Source of the DNA: Chondrinema litorale
Lineage (GTDB): Bacteria; Bacteroidota; Bacteroidia; Cytophagales; Flammeovirgaceae
Assembly: GCF_026250525.1 (NCBI RefSeq)
Contig: NZ_CP111043.1
Location: 744,001 to 808,000 of the forward strand
Direction of reading: 5' to 3'
DNA: 64,000 bases
Shown: positions 35,320 through 45,218 of the stretch, in pieces
Layout: each line of letters starts with the position of its first letter
How positions within the stretch are numbered: position 1 is the first letter of the stretch
Translations under genes and position numbers: made by a program
Notes under the pieces: generated by a model
Told to the model about the DNA's origin: nothing
The model's database searches: none
The model's input: the letters and a program-made list of their open reading frames with translations, nothing else

Positions 35320-35907
35320 TTAGTCAAGCACTTTTGCAGAGCTTAGCTCTTTATTATCGTAGAGTTCTACTAAAAGCTTTCCTTCTTCTACATCATAGAC
35401 TATTACTTCTTTGCCAGTCTCTATTTTTTTACCGTCTGTAAGTGCATCAAAGATCACTAACCTGCCTTGCACCAACAATTGTACTTGACCTTCACCAGTT
35501 CTGGATTCTGGAATTCCCAGATATACTTCGGCTACTTTACCAATAGCATTTTTGATTTCTACATTTCCAGAATTTTCCAGATTTTTCATTTTATTAATCA
35601 AAAGTACTACAGTGCCAAAGCCTACGATACCAGCAATTAAAGAAGTAAGCAAAATGCCTCCTTCTCCCATATCTGTCTGGCTTTTAAACAGAATAGCAGA
35701 CCAACTGCCCATACCTAAAAATGTAAGAATGGCTGAAAGTGTAACATCATCACCACCGATATCAAAATCGAGGTCTACATCTAAATCCAATCCAACGAGA
35801 GACAACAGAGTTTGTACGCCTAGTACAGAAGAAGACAGGGCAGCAATTGCCCAATAGATGGCTTCGGAAGGTGTGTCCACTCCAAATAATTCTTGTAGAG
35901 CTTCCAT
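35320..35907 (-). CDS. NfeD/YuaF-like membrane protein
   Basis: A 195-residue protein with three membrane segments (about 17-41, 56-75 and 84-106) and a C-terminal OB-fold-like domain (~120-185: IGKVAEVYLGIPESRTGEGQVQLLVQGRLVIFDAL). This layout is that of the short NfeD/YuaF proteins encoded with flotillins and acting in the same membrane microdomains. It precedes the flotillin gene on the - strand; removing the insertion sequence and one target copy leaves 87 bp between the two, which fits a former operon. Confidence 0.85.
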   Translation of the reverse strand: MEALQELFGVDTPSEAIYWAIAALSSSVLGVQTLLSLVGLDLDVDLDFDIGGDDVTLSAILTFLGMGSWSAILFKSQTDMGEGGILLTSLIAGIVGFGTVVLLINKMKNLENSGNVEIKNAIGKVAEVYLGIPESRTGEGQVQLLVQGRLVIFDALTDGKKIETGKEVIVYDVEEGKLLVELYDNKELSSAKVLD

Positions 35908-36160
35908 AATTTTATGTGTTGAATTGAAAAATCCTCCTTCTCAAATTTTAATAAAATGCTCTTTAAGCATTCTAATTAATTGGTCGAATATTGTTGATTG
36001 ATATTACAAGATAGAGATAAAAAAAATTAAAAAATATGATTTTTATAGAAAGTGACTGTCTTAGTAGGCAATCTGATAAAGGAAAGTGAAATTGATTGAA
36101 GATAAGGATGTTATTCTCTCCATTAAACTTTAAATTTACACAAAAACATACTAAATAATT

Positions 36161-36568
36161 ATGGAGGTTCATACAACGAATCAAACACCTAACCGCACTA
36201 AAATATCAGCTATAGTTGGTTTAAAATGTCCGCGATGTAGAGAAGGCCACATGTTCCAACACCCATTTCTGGCAAAGCCAATAAAGTTTAGTAAGATGCA
36301 CGATAAATGTGAGCATTGCCAGCAAAGCTTTAACCCAGAGCCAGGTTTTTATATTGGTGCCATGTATTTTAGTTATGCTATTAATGTTGCTATTGTAATT
36401 ACACTTTTTGTGGCTTTAAATACTATGATGGACAAACCTATACTTTCCATCTTGCTTTCTGGCACTATCATTCCAGCCATTTTAATGGTTCCTATCAATT
36501 TTAGAATTTCAAGATCATTAATGCTTCATCTTTTTGGCGGTATTGATTACGATCCGTCAAAGTCGTAA
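36161..36568 (+). CDS. DUF983 family zinc-ribbon membrane protein
   Basis: A 135-residue protein with an N-terminal zinc ribbon (CPRCREGHMF and CEHCQQSFNPEPG, four Cys) and two membrane helices (YAINVAIVITLFVALN and ILLSGTIIPAILMVPINF). The GFYIGAMYFSYAIN segment is characteristic of DUF983. The family's function is not established. It stands alone and converges on the CoA-transferase gene. Confidence 0.9.
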   Translation: MEVHTTNQTPNRTKISAIVGLKCPRCREGHMFQHPFLAKPIKFSKMHDKCEHCQQSFNPEPGFYIGAMYFSYAINVAIVITLFVALNTMMDKPILSILLSGTIIPAILMVPINFRISRSLMLHLFGGIDYDPSKS

Positions 36569-36576
36569 ATTAAAAA

Positions 36577-36609
36577 AGCCTTTCTTTTCAAAAATTAAAA
36601 AGAAAGGCT
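36577..36609. terminator. Bidirectional terminator
   Basis: AGCCTTTCTTTT (36577-36588) pairs exactly with AAAAGAAAGGCT (36598-36609), between convergent genes; an A-run precedes the left arm, giving a T-run on the - strand. Confidence 0.85.
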
Positions 36610-36641
36610 GATGGTATAAAAGTATGTAAACTATTCTATTC

Positions 36642-37940
36642 TTACAATTTACCAAAACGTTCGTAAGCCATTTTCTCTAAGCTTTCGCGGTGAGAAGGAT
36701 GAGCAATACTTATTAATGCTTTGGCTCTCTGTCTTAGGTTTTTACCGTAAAGGTTTACAACTCCATATTCAGTTACAATGTAATGAACGTGAGCACGAGT
36801 TGTGGTAACACCAGCTCCTTCTTTAAGGAAAGGAACAATTTTAGAAACTCCCTTTTTAGTAATAGACTGTAATGCTATAATTGGCTTTCCACCTTCAGAT
36901 AGTGAAGCACCTCTCATAAAGTCCATCTGACCACCAACTCCTGAAAATTGTCTTGGCCCAATGGTATCTGCACAAATTTGACCTGTTAAGTCAATCTCTA
37001 CGGCACTGTTTATAGCTGTTACTTTTGGATTTTTACGAATAATACTTGTATCGTTGGTATAGGCTGCATCTTTCATAGTAACAATAGGGTTGTCGTGTAA
37101 GAAGTCGTAAACCTTTTGTGTACCCATTACGAAACAAGCAGCAATTTTATGAGGTAATACCTTCTTCTCTTCTCCCGTTACCACGCCTCTTTTTACCAAG
37201 TCAATTAGACCATCTGAAAACATTTCGGTATGAACCCCTAAACGTTTATGGTTTGTAAGCTGAGTTAATACAGCATCTGGAACACCACCAATACCCATTT
37301 GTAAAGTTGCTCCATCATCTACCATGTCGGCAATGTATTTACCAATTTTAAATTCTTCTTCAGAAATTTCGTGGTGAGGAACAACAGTAATTGGATTATC
37401 AACTTCGATTAGTGAATCAATTTCGCTTATGTGAATTACACCATCTCCTAATGAACGAGGAGCTTGTGGGTTAACTTCTGCTATAATAAATTTAGCAGAT
37501 TCTAAAGCAGCAACAGTCACATCAACAGACGAACCCAGTGAGCAATAACCATGTTGATCTGGAGGTGTAACAGTGATCATTGCAACATCTATTGGTAATA
37601 TCTTTCTCCTAAATAAATAAGGAACTTCACTTAAAAATATTGGTATATAATCAGCATCACCTTGTTGCACCGCTTTTCTGGCATTACTACCAACAAAACA
37701 AGCATTATGTCTAAAGCTTTTTGCGAGTTCTGGGTTTGTATATGGAGCTGGACCTTCTGTGTGAATATGTATAACTTCAACATCTCTTAGTTCATCTGCT
37801 CTACTAATCATAGCATTAATTAATGTATGAGGAGCCATAGAAACACTGTGAACAAAAACTCTATCACCAGTTCTAATACATGACACAGCTTCTTCAGCAG
37901 TAGTATATCGAGGTCTTTTGAAATGATCTGCCATCTTCAT
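36642..37940 (-). CDS. Acetyl-CoA hydrolase/transferase family protein
   Basis: A 432-residue CoA transferase of the 4-hydroxybutyrate/acetate type. Conserved blocks include FVGSNARKAVQQGDADYIPIFL, VTPPDQHGYCSLGSSVDV, the glycine loop MGIGGVPDAVL, and INSAVEIDLTGQIC, whose Glu is the expected CoA-thioester-forming residue, then FSGVGGQMDFMRGA. Likely role: moving CoA between short-chain acids, e.g. acetate and succinate or butyrate derivatives. The exact substrate cannot be read. MKMADHF could also start two codons later. Confidence 0.9.
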   Translation of the reverse strand: MKMADHFKRPRYTTAEEAVSCIRTGDRVFVHSVSMAPHTLINAMISRADELRDVEVIHIHTEGPAPYTNPELAKSFRHNACFVGSNARKAVQQGDADYIPIFLSEVPYLFRRKILPIDVAMITVTPPDQHGYCSLGSSVDVTVAALESAKFIIAEVNPQAPRSLGDGVIHISEIDSLIEVDNPITVVPHHEISEEEFKIGKYIADMVDDGATLQMGIGGVPDAVLTQLTNHKRLGVHTEMFSDGLIDLVKRGVVTGEEKKVLPHKIAACFVMGTQKVYDFLHDNPIVTMKDAAYTNDTSIIRKNPKVTAINSAVEIDLTGQICADTIGPRQFSGVGGQMDFMRGASLSEGGKPIIALQSITKKGVSKIVPFLKEGAGVTTTRAHVHYIVTEYGVVNLYGKNLRQRAKALISIAHPSHRESLEKMAYERFGKL

Positions 37941-38123
37941 TTATATTGTTTAGATTAAATAGATATCCTTTTCTTTAATTCGATTCAAAACTATAAAGCA
38001 AGTAGTCTCAGAAATATGACTTTTGTCTTATTATTAAAAGACATTTGTTTCAAACCGAAAAAAAATCCCACAAATTGGTTTAAAAAATCACATTAGAACC
38101 ACAATACTATAAAATAGGCATAA

Positions 38124-38153
38124 AACAAAAAAAGCATCCGATATGGATGCTTC
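38124..38153 (-). terminator. Terminator of the 483-residue protein gene
   Basis: AAGCATCC (38132-38139) pairs with GGATGCTT (38145-38152); on the - strand it is followed by a run of seven T. Confidence 0.85.
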
Positions 38154-38180
38154 CTGTAAATATGTTTAGTAAGTGTAAGA

Positions 38181-39632
38181 TCACATGCTATTCGCCATAA
38201 GCTCTACAAAACGATCATCCATTTCTATAAACTGAGTAGGACTAAACAATCTTGCCGGCTTAATAGCTTCCATTTTGCCAATTAGACTTCTAATCTTCAT
38301 GGCTTTATCTTTTTTAGCTGGGCTTATCGCAATTTTCAATATTTTAATGAATATCACGATATCTTCACTCATATCTTTACCCAATATTCTTATCTGACGT
38401 TGGATACTATTTACTAATTGAGAGAACAAGTCGTCGTCTTTTTTACATGCATACATTAATGCAAGAATCGACTTAATCTCCAACATCGCATAAGGATATT
38501 TTTTAAGACTTATCTCATTAAGTAAGTTGTTAATTTCTCTTGCTGCTTCGTCAAATTTGCCTACATAGTAACAAGAAATTGCTCTATACATTACATAATT
38601 AATATATTTCGGCAAGTCTTCTTTATCACACTCGAATCCTTCAAATAATCTTTGATTTTCAGCATACAAATCAGCCTCACACTTCAATCTGATGTGTCTA
38701 CTTAATTTGGTATTTAAGAATTGTGGAGAATAAGCATAAAGACCATAATTAGTAAGTAAAGTACCAGCCTTTTCATTTACTTGATCAAAATACTTCTCAG
38801 CTTTTCTAAATACTTTGTAATGTGTGTAGTACTCTAACCTTAAGTATTCGAAAACCAGTTTTAAGTGGAAGTAAATAGAATCTAGATAATACTCTTCAAA
38901 TATTTTTTCAACATTGTCAAGTATATCTTCTATCGGCTCTTTAGTATCATCAGTTTTCTCACCATCTTCAATAAACAGACGATGGAAAATACTCAAACAG
39001 TTTTGATAAACATATAACCTGTGAGATTTATAAAGTTTACACACATTATCCATCTCATTACTTAACAGGTTAAGCTCCATTTTATCGATCTCATCACCTG
39101 TTAGTGTAAACTCACCAAACTTTTTGAAATACTGGGCTAGAAGATCTTCAGCTTTGTCTACTGCCAGCATATAAGCTACGTGCTTGTTATATAGCTGAGA
39201 GTATTCAAAATAATCTTCTGAGTTTATATGTAATTTTTTAAGAGTCTTATATACGATAGTTAATTCATTAGAAAGATCATATGCCAACAACTCCTTTTCA
39301 AGCTTCTTAAGCGTTGCTATTGATATTGCTTTCTTCTTGGTGAAAATAATTTCGTTTATGTTAGAAACTTTTTTCAACAAGTCCGTTCTAGGGCTCTCCA
39401 TTTGTTGAAGAAGGTACTCTTCAATTTTTTGGTTAAGTCTTGATCTTAATGTGTAATACGCATTTGTATTTACATCAAGCTCACTCATAATTTTAGCATC
39501 AGAAAGTTGCCTTAACCTCATTGCCTCAAGCAAATATGCAGATTTATCTGCATTGCTTTCTATTAATAGTTCATGTATCGACTGATAATCACCTGAAGAA
39601 AGTTGCTTGATAATGTGTTTCAATTTTGCCAT
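38181..39632 (-). CDS. Large alpha-helical protein of unknown function
   Basis: A 483-residue cytoplasmic protein, almost wholly helical by eye, that I do not recognise. The N-terminal 75 residues (LRQLSDAKIMSELDVNTNAYYTLRSRLNQKIEEYLL) look like a helix-turn-helix or marR-like fold that could bind DNA or a partner. The rest has tyrosine-rich helices spaced like TPR repeats (YRAISCYYVGKFDEAAREINNLL). It has its own terminator and a 711-bp upstream gap. A palindrome (39663-39675) lies 31 bp before the start. AAAGGAT precedes the ATG. Confidence 0.6.
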   Translation of the reverse strand: MAKLKHIIKQLSSGDYQSIHELLIESNADKSAYLLEAMRLRQLSDAKIMSELDVNTNAYYTLRSRLNQKIEEYLLQQMESPRTDLLKKVSNINEIIFTKKKAISIATLKKLEKELLAYDLSNELTIVYKTLKKLHINSEDYFEYSQLYNKHVAYMLAVDKAEDLLAQYFKKFGEFTLTGDEIDKMELNLLSNEMDNVCKLYKSHRLYVYQNCLSIFHRLFIEDGEKTDDTKEPIEDILDNVEKIFEEYYLDSIYFHLKLVFEYLRLEYYTHYKVFRKAEKYFDQVNEKAGTLLTNYGLYAYSPQFLNTKLSRHIRLKCEADLYAENQRLFEGFECDKEDLPKYINYVMYRAISCYYVGKFDEAAREINNLLNEISLKKYPYAMLEIKSILALMYACKKDDDLFSQLVNSIQRQIRILGKDMSEDIVIFIKILKIAISPAKKDKAMKIRSLIGKMEAIKPARLFSPTQFIEMDDRFVELMANSM

Positions 39633-40343
39633 ATCCTTTACAAATCTGATTTCTAATGAAAAGGAGTATTACTCCGATGGTACATAATTCAAAAAGCTGA
39701 TTAAATTCAATTTTTGTATTTTGAATAAGGATGTAATGAATTAATAAATAGCTAAATAAATTGAGTGTTTTATGAATATTACATCCGTTTATAAAATCAT
39801 TTGAAGTTGATAGCTTATTAAACCCTTGATTTGTATTACCTTAAAAAGAGTAATTTTTCTATCGAGGTACGATATTATTTAATATAGTATCTAACCTACT
39901 TCTCAATGTATTATTATATAATATTTTAAATATTTTTATAACTTTTTTTTAAACTGGATTTACTTAAAATAAGCAAATACTCATATTTTAAGGAGAAAGA
40001 ACAAAAATATTTAATTTAAAAAATAAGCTCTAAAAACAGCAAAAAAGAAATTGTACAAAACAAAGATTTGCCTAGAATTAAATCCATTTTGCAATTCAAA
40101 AAAAATATTACTGTTTTCTTGTTATTAATAGTAGCATTATCATTTTAAAAATGAAAATTTTCGAGAATGGCCTTAATGTAATATTTTTACACAAAATCTA
40201 ACAGTGATTTATACTTTTTAACAGTATTTTGGCTAAATAAGTAGTTTAATAATGATTTAAGCTCTCTTATTAGGTACTTGACTGATGTTATTTTTAAATG
40301 AAATTAATCAAATTGCATGAAAAAAAATTAAACTTCAATCCTA
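39633..40343. other. Long A/T-rich intergenic region
   Basis: 711 bp without a credible gene on either strand. Two features are visible: the palindrome GGAGTATTACTCC (39663-39675), and an inverted pair GGATGTAAT (39729-39737) / ATTACATCC (39778-39786) separated by 40 nt. The remainder is poly-A/T-rich. No promoter, tRNA or known riboswitch was recognised. Confidence 0.6.
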
Positions 40344-41525
40344 CTAAGAGTACTTTTCCATCGCTTTTAACCAACGGTCGGGAATGTTACCTGTATTAGC
40401 AATTTCGTAATCTGCATAGCTGCAAGGGATTATTATGTTTCTCCCGAATTCTTTCATTTCACTTAGACTCACTGGTATTTCCATCCACCATTTGTCAGTA
40501 ATTTTACTCTTGTAAAAAACCAAATTATGAACAGGTAATTTTTCATTGATAGCAGCAAGTGGTACAATGTACTTTATGTGAAAATTACTTTTAAAACTGT
40601 ATTCTTTTTTCCTATGTGCAAAGCCTTCAATAAAGTACCAAATCATGGTAGAAATAACTTTTGCCGAAATACTATTTTCATCTATATCTGTATCTAAGCC
40701 ATAAAATCCAACAGATGTTAGTTTTTCATTTGTTCCTGCATACCAGCTTAGTTGGCAAGCTTCTTCTCCTGTAAGACCAAACGGGTGCACTTTAGTTTTG
40801 AGAGGCATTTCTGCATTTCTAATTGCAGTTACATCAAAACTGAGCATATCTGCACTTCTTACCAAAGGTTCTACATCTTCGAATTTATCTCGCATTTGCC
40901 CAATGCTTTTTAACTCAAAATTTAATTTTTGGAAAGTTTCTAAAACTTTTAAGTCAACAAAGTAGCGCTGATACCCTAATTGAGTATAGTCAAAAAGATA
41001 GTTTGGGTGATGTAGTAAAATTCTTTGAACATGGCCAAACTTTTCTTTTTGAGCCAAAGTCATGTCAATTGTTGCATCTACATTTACAACAGCCAACATT
41101 TTCTCCAAATCTTGATAAGCAAGAAACTGAGCAAAATCTAATTCATGGTCACCTCCAATAATTAGAGGTAAAGTATCATGCTTAAGTAGCATACTGCACA
41201 CTTCAGCTAGTCTTTCTATAGTTTCGTCCGAGTTTTCACCTAATCGCAGGCAACCTAAATCAACTATTTTTAATTCTTTAGTTACAGATTTAAGCTGATA
41301 TAATGACTTTCTGATAGAGGAAGCTGATGTTATTGAAGAGGTATCAGATTGAGAATATTTAGTGCTAAAGCGATATTCTTCTGTTGAAATGATAGCAATT
41401 TCTGCATCCTCCCAATTAGGAAAATCATTACAATGAAATTCTATGGTTGATGCAATATTTGGATCAGCTGTAAAAACTTGAACTTCTTCTTCTGTAAACT
41501 GATTAAAAAATAAACGTAGGCTCAT
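40344..41525 (-). CDS. Arginase/ureohydrolase-fold protein with degenerate metal site
   Basis: A 393-residue homologue of formimidoylglutamase/arginase. Motif 1 is GGDHE (His127 kept). Motif 2, normally DAHxD, reads DATID (150-154), so the His ligand is Thr. Motif 3, normally SxDxDxxDP, reads SFDVTAIR, keeping the first Asp (231) but with Thr233 for the second. Two of six manganese ligands are therefore missing and the usual hydrolysis is doubtful. The ATG at 41525 (MSLRLFFNQF) is preferred over a TTG at 41552. Annotation pipelines would probably call this formimidoylglutamase; I regard that as unsafe. Confidence 0.75.
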   Translation of the reverse strand: MSLRLFFNQFTEEEVQVFTADPNIASTIEFHCNDFPNWEDAEIAIISTEEYRFSTKYSQSDTSSITSASSIRKSLYQLKSVTKELKIVDLGCLRLGENSDETIERLAEVCSMLLKHDTLPLIIGGDHELDFAQFLAYQDLEKMLAVVNVDATIDMTLAQKEKFGHVQRILLHHPNYLFDYTQLGYQRYFVDLKVLETFQKLNFELKSIGQMRDKFEDVEPLVRSADMLSFDVTAIRNAEMPLKTKVHPFGLTGEEACQLSWYAGTNEKLTSVGFYGLDTDIDENSISAKVISTMIWYFIEGFAHRKKEYSFKSNFHIKYIVPLAAINEKLPVHNLVFYKSKITDKWWMEIPVSLSEMKEFGRNIIIPCSYADYEIANTGNIPDRWLKAMEKYS

Positions 41526-41599
41526 GAAACAGGAAAAAATTGGAAGTTCCAAAAATCATAAAATAAGTTAAACAGAGCAATTACTTATATATATAATTA

Positions 41600-41630
41600 T
41601 TGACACTATTACCTAAAAAATTTAATTTTG
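41600..41630 (+). promoter_or_regulatory. Bacteroidetes-type promoter of the DUF3078 gene
   Basis: TTG (41600-41602), a 20-nt spacer and TAATTTTG (41623-41630) match the -33/-7 consensus exactly. The expected leader is about 83 nt. Confidence 0.7.
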
Positions 41631-41719
41631 AATCCTAAGTTAAAAAACAATCATTATTAAATTATAACCGCAATTAACGTTAATCTATAATTATCATATT
41701 GAAGTTGAAGAAACTACTC

Positions 41720-42868
41720 ATGAGGGTCTTAAACCAATTATTTACAAATCGCTTTACTATAATTTTTCTATTTACCAGCTTATTAAATTCTATCCTATAT
41801 GAAGTTCAAGCACAAGACGAACAGGCTACAAAAGATTCCATCTCTCATATAAATAAATATCAAGCATTTTTTAAGGGTGATAGCTTGAGTGTAAGTCAAC
41901 TCAACGACAGTACTTATATCTTTAATAATAGTGATACGCTATTCCTTTTAAAACTAGTACAAGATATTGAAAAGCAAGTAAAAAAGCAGGATACTTTAAA
42001 AATTGTATCTACAGGAACTCCCGAGCAAGCAAAACCAAAAAACTGGAAAAAGAAAGGTACTTTTAACCTTAACTTTTCTAATGTAGGCCTTACCAATTGG
42101 GCTAGTGGTGGCCAGAGCGCCATTTCTCTTGGAAGTATTATTTATTTAGAAGCTGTACGTGAAACTGATCAGAGTGCTTGGACCAATTCGCTAAGAACAG
42201 CATTTGGTATTACTAAACTTAATGGTACTTCGATAAGAAAAGCGGATGATGCAATTAAAATATCTACGCAGTTTAGCAAGAAATTTAGCAAAAAATGGAG
42301 TTTTTCAAACAAGTTTGAAATTAACACACAACTCTACGAGGGTATTAGTTATAGCACTGATAGCAATGGCGACGAAATTGAAGAAAAAATATCAAACTTT
42401 TTAGCCCCTGGAAGGTTTGAGGTTTCAACAGGTGTTCAGTATGAAACTAAAAAAGAAGAATTTAAACTTAATGGGATGTTTTCACCTATCTCTGGTAAAT
42501 TAACCATGGTTTTAGATGATTCTGTAGATGTAGAAGACTATGGCGTTGAAGAAGGCAAAAAAGTATTGTCGGAGGTAGGTATGCAATTTACATCTGAGTT
42601 GAGCACTAAATTTATGCAAAACGTTACCTTTAAGAATAACCTACAACTTTTCGCTAACTACTTAAAACTAGATAAAATAGATGTTTATTGGGAAACACTT
42701 TTGGTTTTAAAAGTTAGTAAGTTTCTTAATACCAACTTTTCTACTAACCTCATTTACGACGATGACATTGATATAAGCATTACCGATGACGCTGGAAATG
42801 TTGTAGCCACTGGACCAAGAACTCAATTTAAGCACGTTCTTAACGTGGGGATGAACTTTATTTTTTAA
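41720..42868 (+). CDS. DUF3078 family outer-membrane-type protein
   Basis: A 382-residue exported protein. The signal peptide spans ~1-29 (IIFLFTSLLNSILYEVQA). After a ~90-residue linker, the DUF3078 signature appears (FNLNFSNVGLTNWASGGQSAIS), followed by alternating beta strands ending in VGMNFIF, whose terminal Phe is typical of outer-membrane barrels. Function unknown. The ATG at 41720 is preferred over an in-frame TTG at 41699. Confidence 0.88.
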   Translation: MRVLNQLFTNRFTIIFLFTSLLNSILYEVQAQDEQATKDSISHINKYQAFFKGDSLSVSQLNDSTYIFNNSDTLFLLKLVQDIEKQVKKQDTLKIVSTGTPEQAKPKNWKKKGTFNLNFSNVGLTNWASGGQSAISLGSIIYLEAVRETDQSAWTNSLRTAFGITKLNGTSIRKADDAIKISTQFSKKFSKKWSFSNKFEINTQLYEGISYSTDSNGDEIEEKISNFLAPGRFEVSTGVQYETKKEEFKLNGMFSPISGKLTMVLDDSVDVEDYGVEEGKKVLSEVGMQFTSELSTKFMQNVTFKNNLQLFANYLKLDKIDVYWETLLVLKVSKFLNTNFSTNLIYDDDIDISITDDAGNVVATGPRTQFKHVLNVGMNFIF

Positions 42869-42929
42869 GTTTGTACCACAATATTATAGCATTAGAATAG
42901 CTATTATTAAAACTAAATTTTTTTATTAA

Positions 42930-43850
42930 ATGAGTTTATTAACAGTAGGAACAGTTGCATTCGACGCAATAGAAACTCCTTTTGGAAAAACTGATAAAAT
43001 CATAGGAGGATCTGCTACATATGGCTCACTTGCCGCCTCTTATTTTACAGATCAGGTTAAGTTAGTAGCAGTAGTAGGAGATGATTTCCCAAAGGCAGAT
43101 ATCAGATTGCTAGAGTCTCATGGCATCGACACTGAAGGCCTTCAAATTAAAGCAGGAGAAAAATCATTTTTCTGGTCAGGAAAGTATCATATCGATATGA
43201 ACTCAAGAGATACTCTTGTTACAGAATTAAATGTATTAGAAAGCTTTGATCCGGTAATTCCAGATAGTTACCAAGGAGTTGAATATTTAATGTTAGGAAA
43301 CCTTTCTCCACAGGTTCAAAAAGCTGTTATTGAAAGACTCGACCAAAAACCTAAGCTCATAATGATGGACACCATGAATTTCTGGATGGACATCGCAATG
43401 AAAGAACTTAAAGAAACTATTGCCTTAGTTGATGTTCTTTCTATTAATGATGCTGAAGCACGCCAACTTTCTGGTGAGTATTCTTTAGTGAAAGCCGCTA
43501 AGAAAATTATGGAGATGGGGCCTAAAACCCTTATAATTAAAAAAGGAGAAAATGGTGCTCTACTATTTAATGGAGACAGTGTTTTCTTTGCTCCTGCCCT
43601 TCCATTAGAAGAAGTATTTGACCCAACCGGAGCTGGAGATACCTTTGCTGGTGGTTTTATCGGATACCTTGCAAAAACTGATGATACCTCTTTTAACAAC
43701 ATGAAAAAAGCAGTTATTTATGGTTCTGCTTTGGCTTCTTTTGCTGTTGAGAAATTTGGTACTGAAAGAATTATTAAAATTAGTGATGATGAAATGGAAG
43801 ACAGAATCCATAGATTTATCGACCTAGTACAATTAGAAGGTAAGTTCTAA
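42930..43850 (+). CDS. PfkB-family sugar kinase
   Basis: A 306-residue ribokinase-like enzyme. The N-terminal substrate motif is IIGGSATYGSLAAS, and the C-terminal signature DPTGAGDTFAGGFIGYL contains the anion hole and catalytic Asp. LIIKKGENGALLF precedes the ATP site. Relatives in Bacteroidetes are annotated only as sugar kinases; adenosine or a ribose derivative is possible. It converges on folC with a shared terminator. Confidence 0.9.
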   Translation: MSLLTVGTVAFDAIETPFGKTDKIIGGSATYGSLAASYFTDQVKLVAVVGDDFPKADIRLLESHGIDTEGLQIKAGEKSFFWSGKYHIDMNSRDTLVTELNVLESFDPVIPDSYQGVEYLMLGNLSPQVQKAVIERLDQKPKLIMMDTMNFWMDIAMKELKETIALVDVLSINDAEARQLSGEYSLVKAAKKIMEMGPKTLIIKKGENGALLFNGDSVFFAPALPLEEVFDPTGAGDTFAGGFIGYLAKTDDTSFNNMKKAVIYGSALASFAVEKFGTERIIKISDDEMEDRIHRFIDLVQLEGKF

Positions 43851-43878
43851 GAATCTGCCTCTATTTTCTAAAAATATT

Positions 43879-43905
43879 AATCCCGGTAATTTATTTATCG
43901 GGATT
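43879..43905. terminator. Bidirectional terminator between pfkB-type gene and folC
   Basis: AATCCCGGTAA (43879-43889) pairs with TTATCGGGATT (43895-43905), with one G-T wobble and a 5-nt loop, followed by a T-run on the + strand and A-rich sequence before it. Confidence 0.85.
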
Positions 43906-43911
43906 ATTTTT

Positions 43912-45192
43912 TTAAAGCTCTTCAATTTCAGCTACTACAAAGTTGCTCCCTCCTATAAAAATCATATCTGTGATGCCAGCATTTTGTTTAGCAGTTTGAA
44001 CAGCCGCTTTTACAGATATATATGATTGATGATTTAAATTCAATTTTTTAGCATTCTCACTTAAATAATCGACCTCAACTGCTCTATCGTTATCGGGTTT
44101 ACAGAAGTAAAAAATTGCATCAGATGGAAAATGACTTAACATTCTAGCCGCGTTCTTTTCTTTTAGCATTCCAAATACAATGTGTAACTTCTCATATTTC
44201 ACTTTTCTTAATTGGCTTGCTACTACCTTTAAACCTTCTTCATTATGTCCCACATCGCAAATTACTAGCGGATTTTCTTGTAAGGTTTGCCACCTCCCTT
44301 TTAAACCTGTGATGTTTTGAACTGCAATTAAAGCTTCTTCAACATCTTCATCTTTTATAATAAAATCTCCTTTAGAATTAAGGATATCAATCGTTTGTAA
44401 AACTCCTTGTAAGTTTTTGAATTGGTGCTCGCCTGGCAGTGAAAATGCTAAATGGTTGAAAAGTAATTTTCCATTTTTATTTATCCTAATTCCATCTTCT
44501 TCTACTAAGATTTCATAAGCTTTATCTGCAAAAGAAATTGGTACATTTAGTGAGCTTGCTTTATTAATAAAAACCTGATCTGTTTCTGATTGCGATTCAC
44601 TAATTACTACAGGCACATTTTCTTTAATAATTCCGGCTTTTTCACTCGCAATTTCGGGGAGGTTATTTCCTAAAATATGCACATGATCTAAACCAATGTT
44701 GGTGATTAGCGCTACTTCTGGTAAAATAATATTTGTTGCATCTAACCTGCCACCCAAACCTGTTTCGACAATGGCAATATCTATATTTTGTTTTGCAAAG
44801 TAATCGAAAGCCAATGCGACTGTTACCTCAAAAAACGATGGTTGAATTTCTTCAATTACACTTTGGTAAGTAGTAATCCACTGAGCAATAAACTCTTCTT
44901 CTACTTCAATACCATTTATTTTAATTCTTTCTGTGAAGCTTTTTAGATGGGGTGATGTATAAAGACCCGTTTTATATCCTGCCTTTTGCAAAATAGCAGC
45001 CAGCATATGAGATGAGCTCCCTTTGCCATTTGTACCTGCTACATGAATAGATTTAAATGCATTTTGTGGGTTCCCAAGTTTTTGACAAAGCTTTAAGATG
45101 TTGCCAAAACCGGGTTTGTATGCCTTATCGCCCGTTTTCTGAAAAAAGGGCAAACAGGCATACATAAAATCAAGGGCTTCCTTATAGTTCAA
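43912..45192 (-). CDS. folC: Bifunctional folylpolyglutamate synthase/dihydrofolate synthase
   Basis: Adds glutamate to dihydropteroate and folates. The P-loop is HVAGTNGKGSSSHMLA, followed by TGLYTSPHLKSFTERIKING, and ETGLGGRLDATNII and ITNIGLDHVHILGN supply the Mur-ligase-like metal and lysine regions. Length 426 is typical. It lies 26 bp after the tonB-like gene and probably shares the transcript of the ExbBD/TonB genes, although the pathway link is not obvious. Confidence 0.95.
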   Translation of the reverse strand: MNYKEALDFMYACLPFFQKTGDKAYKPGFGNILKLCQKLGNPQNAFKSIHVAGTNGKGSSSHMLAAILQKAGYKTGLYTSPHLKSFTERIKINGIEVEEEFIAQWITTYQSVIEEIQPSFFEVTVALAFDYFAKQNIDIAIVETGLGGRLDATNIILPEVALITNIGLDHVHILGNNLPEIASEKAGIIKENVPVVISESQSETDQVFINKASSLNVPISFADKAYEILVEEDGIRINKNGKLLFNHLAFSLPGEHQFKNLQGVLQTIDILNSKGDFIIKDEDVEEALIAVQNITGLKGRWQTLQENPLVICDVGHNEEGLKVVASQLRKVKYEKLHIVFGMLKEKNAARMLSHFPSDAIFYFCKPDNDRAVEVDYLSENAKKLNLNHQSYISVKAAVQTAKQNAGITDMIFIGGSNFVVAEIEEL

Positions 45193-45218
45193 TTCAATAA
45201 GGTTAAACTTTTGAATAT

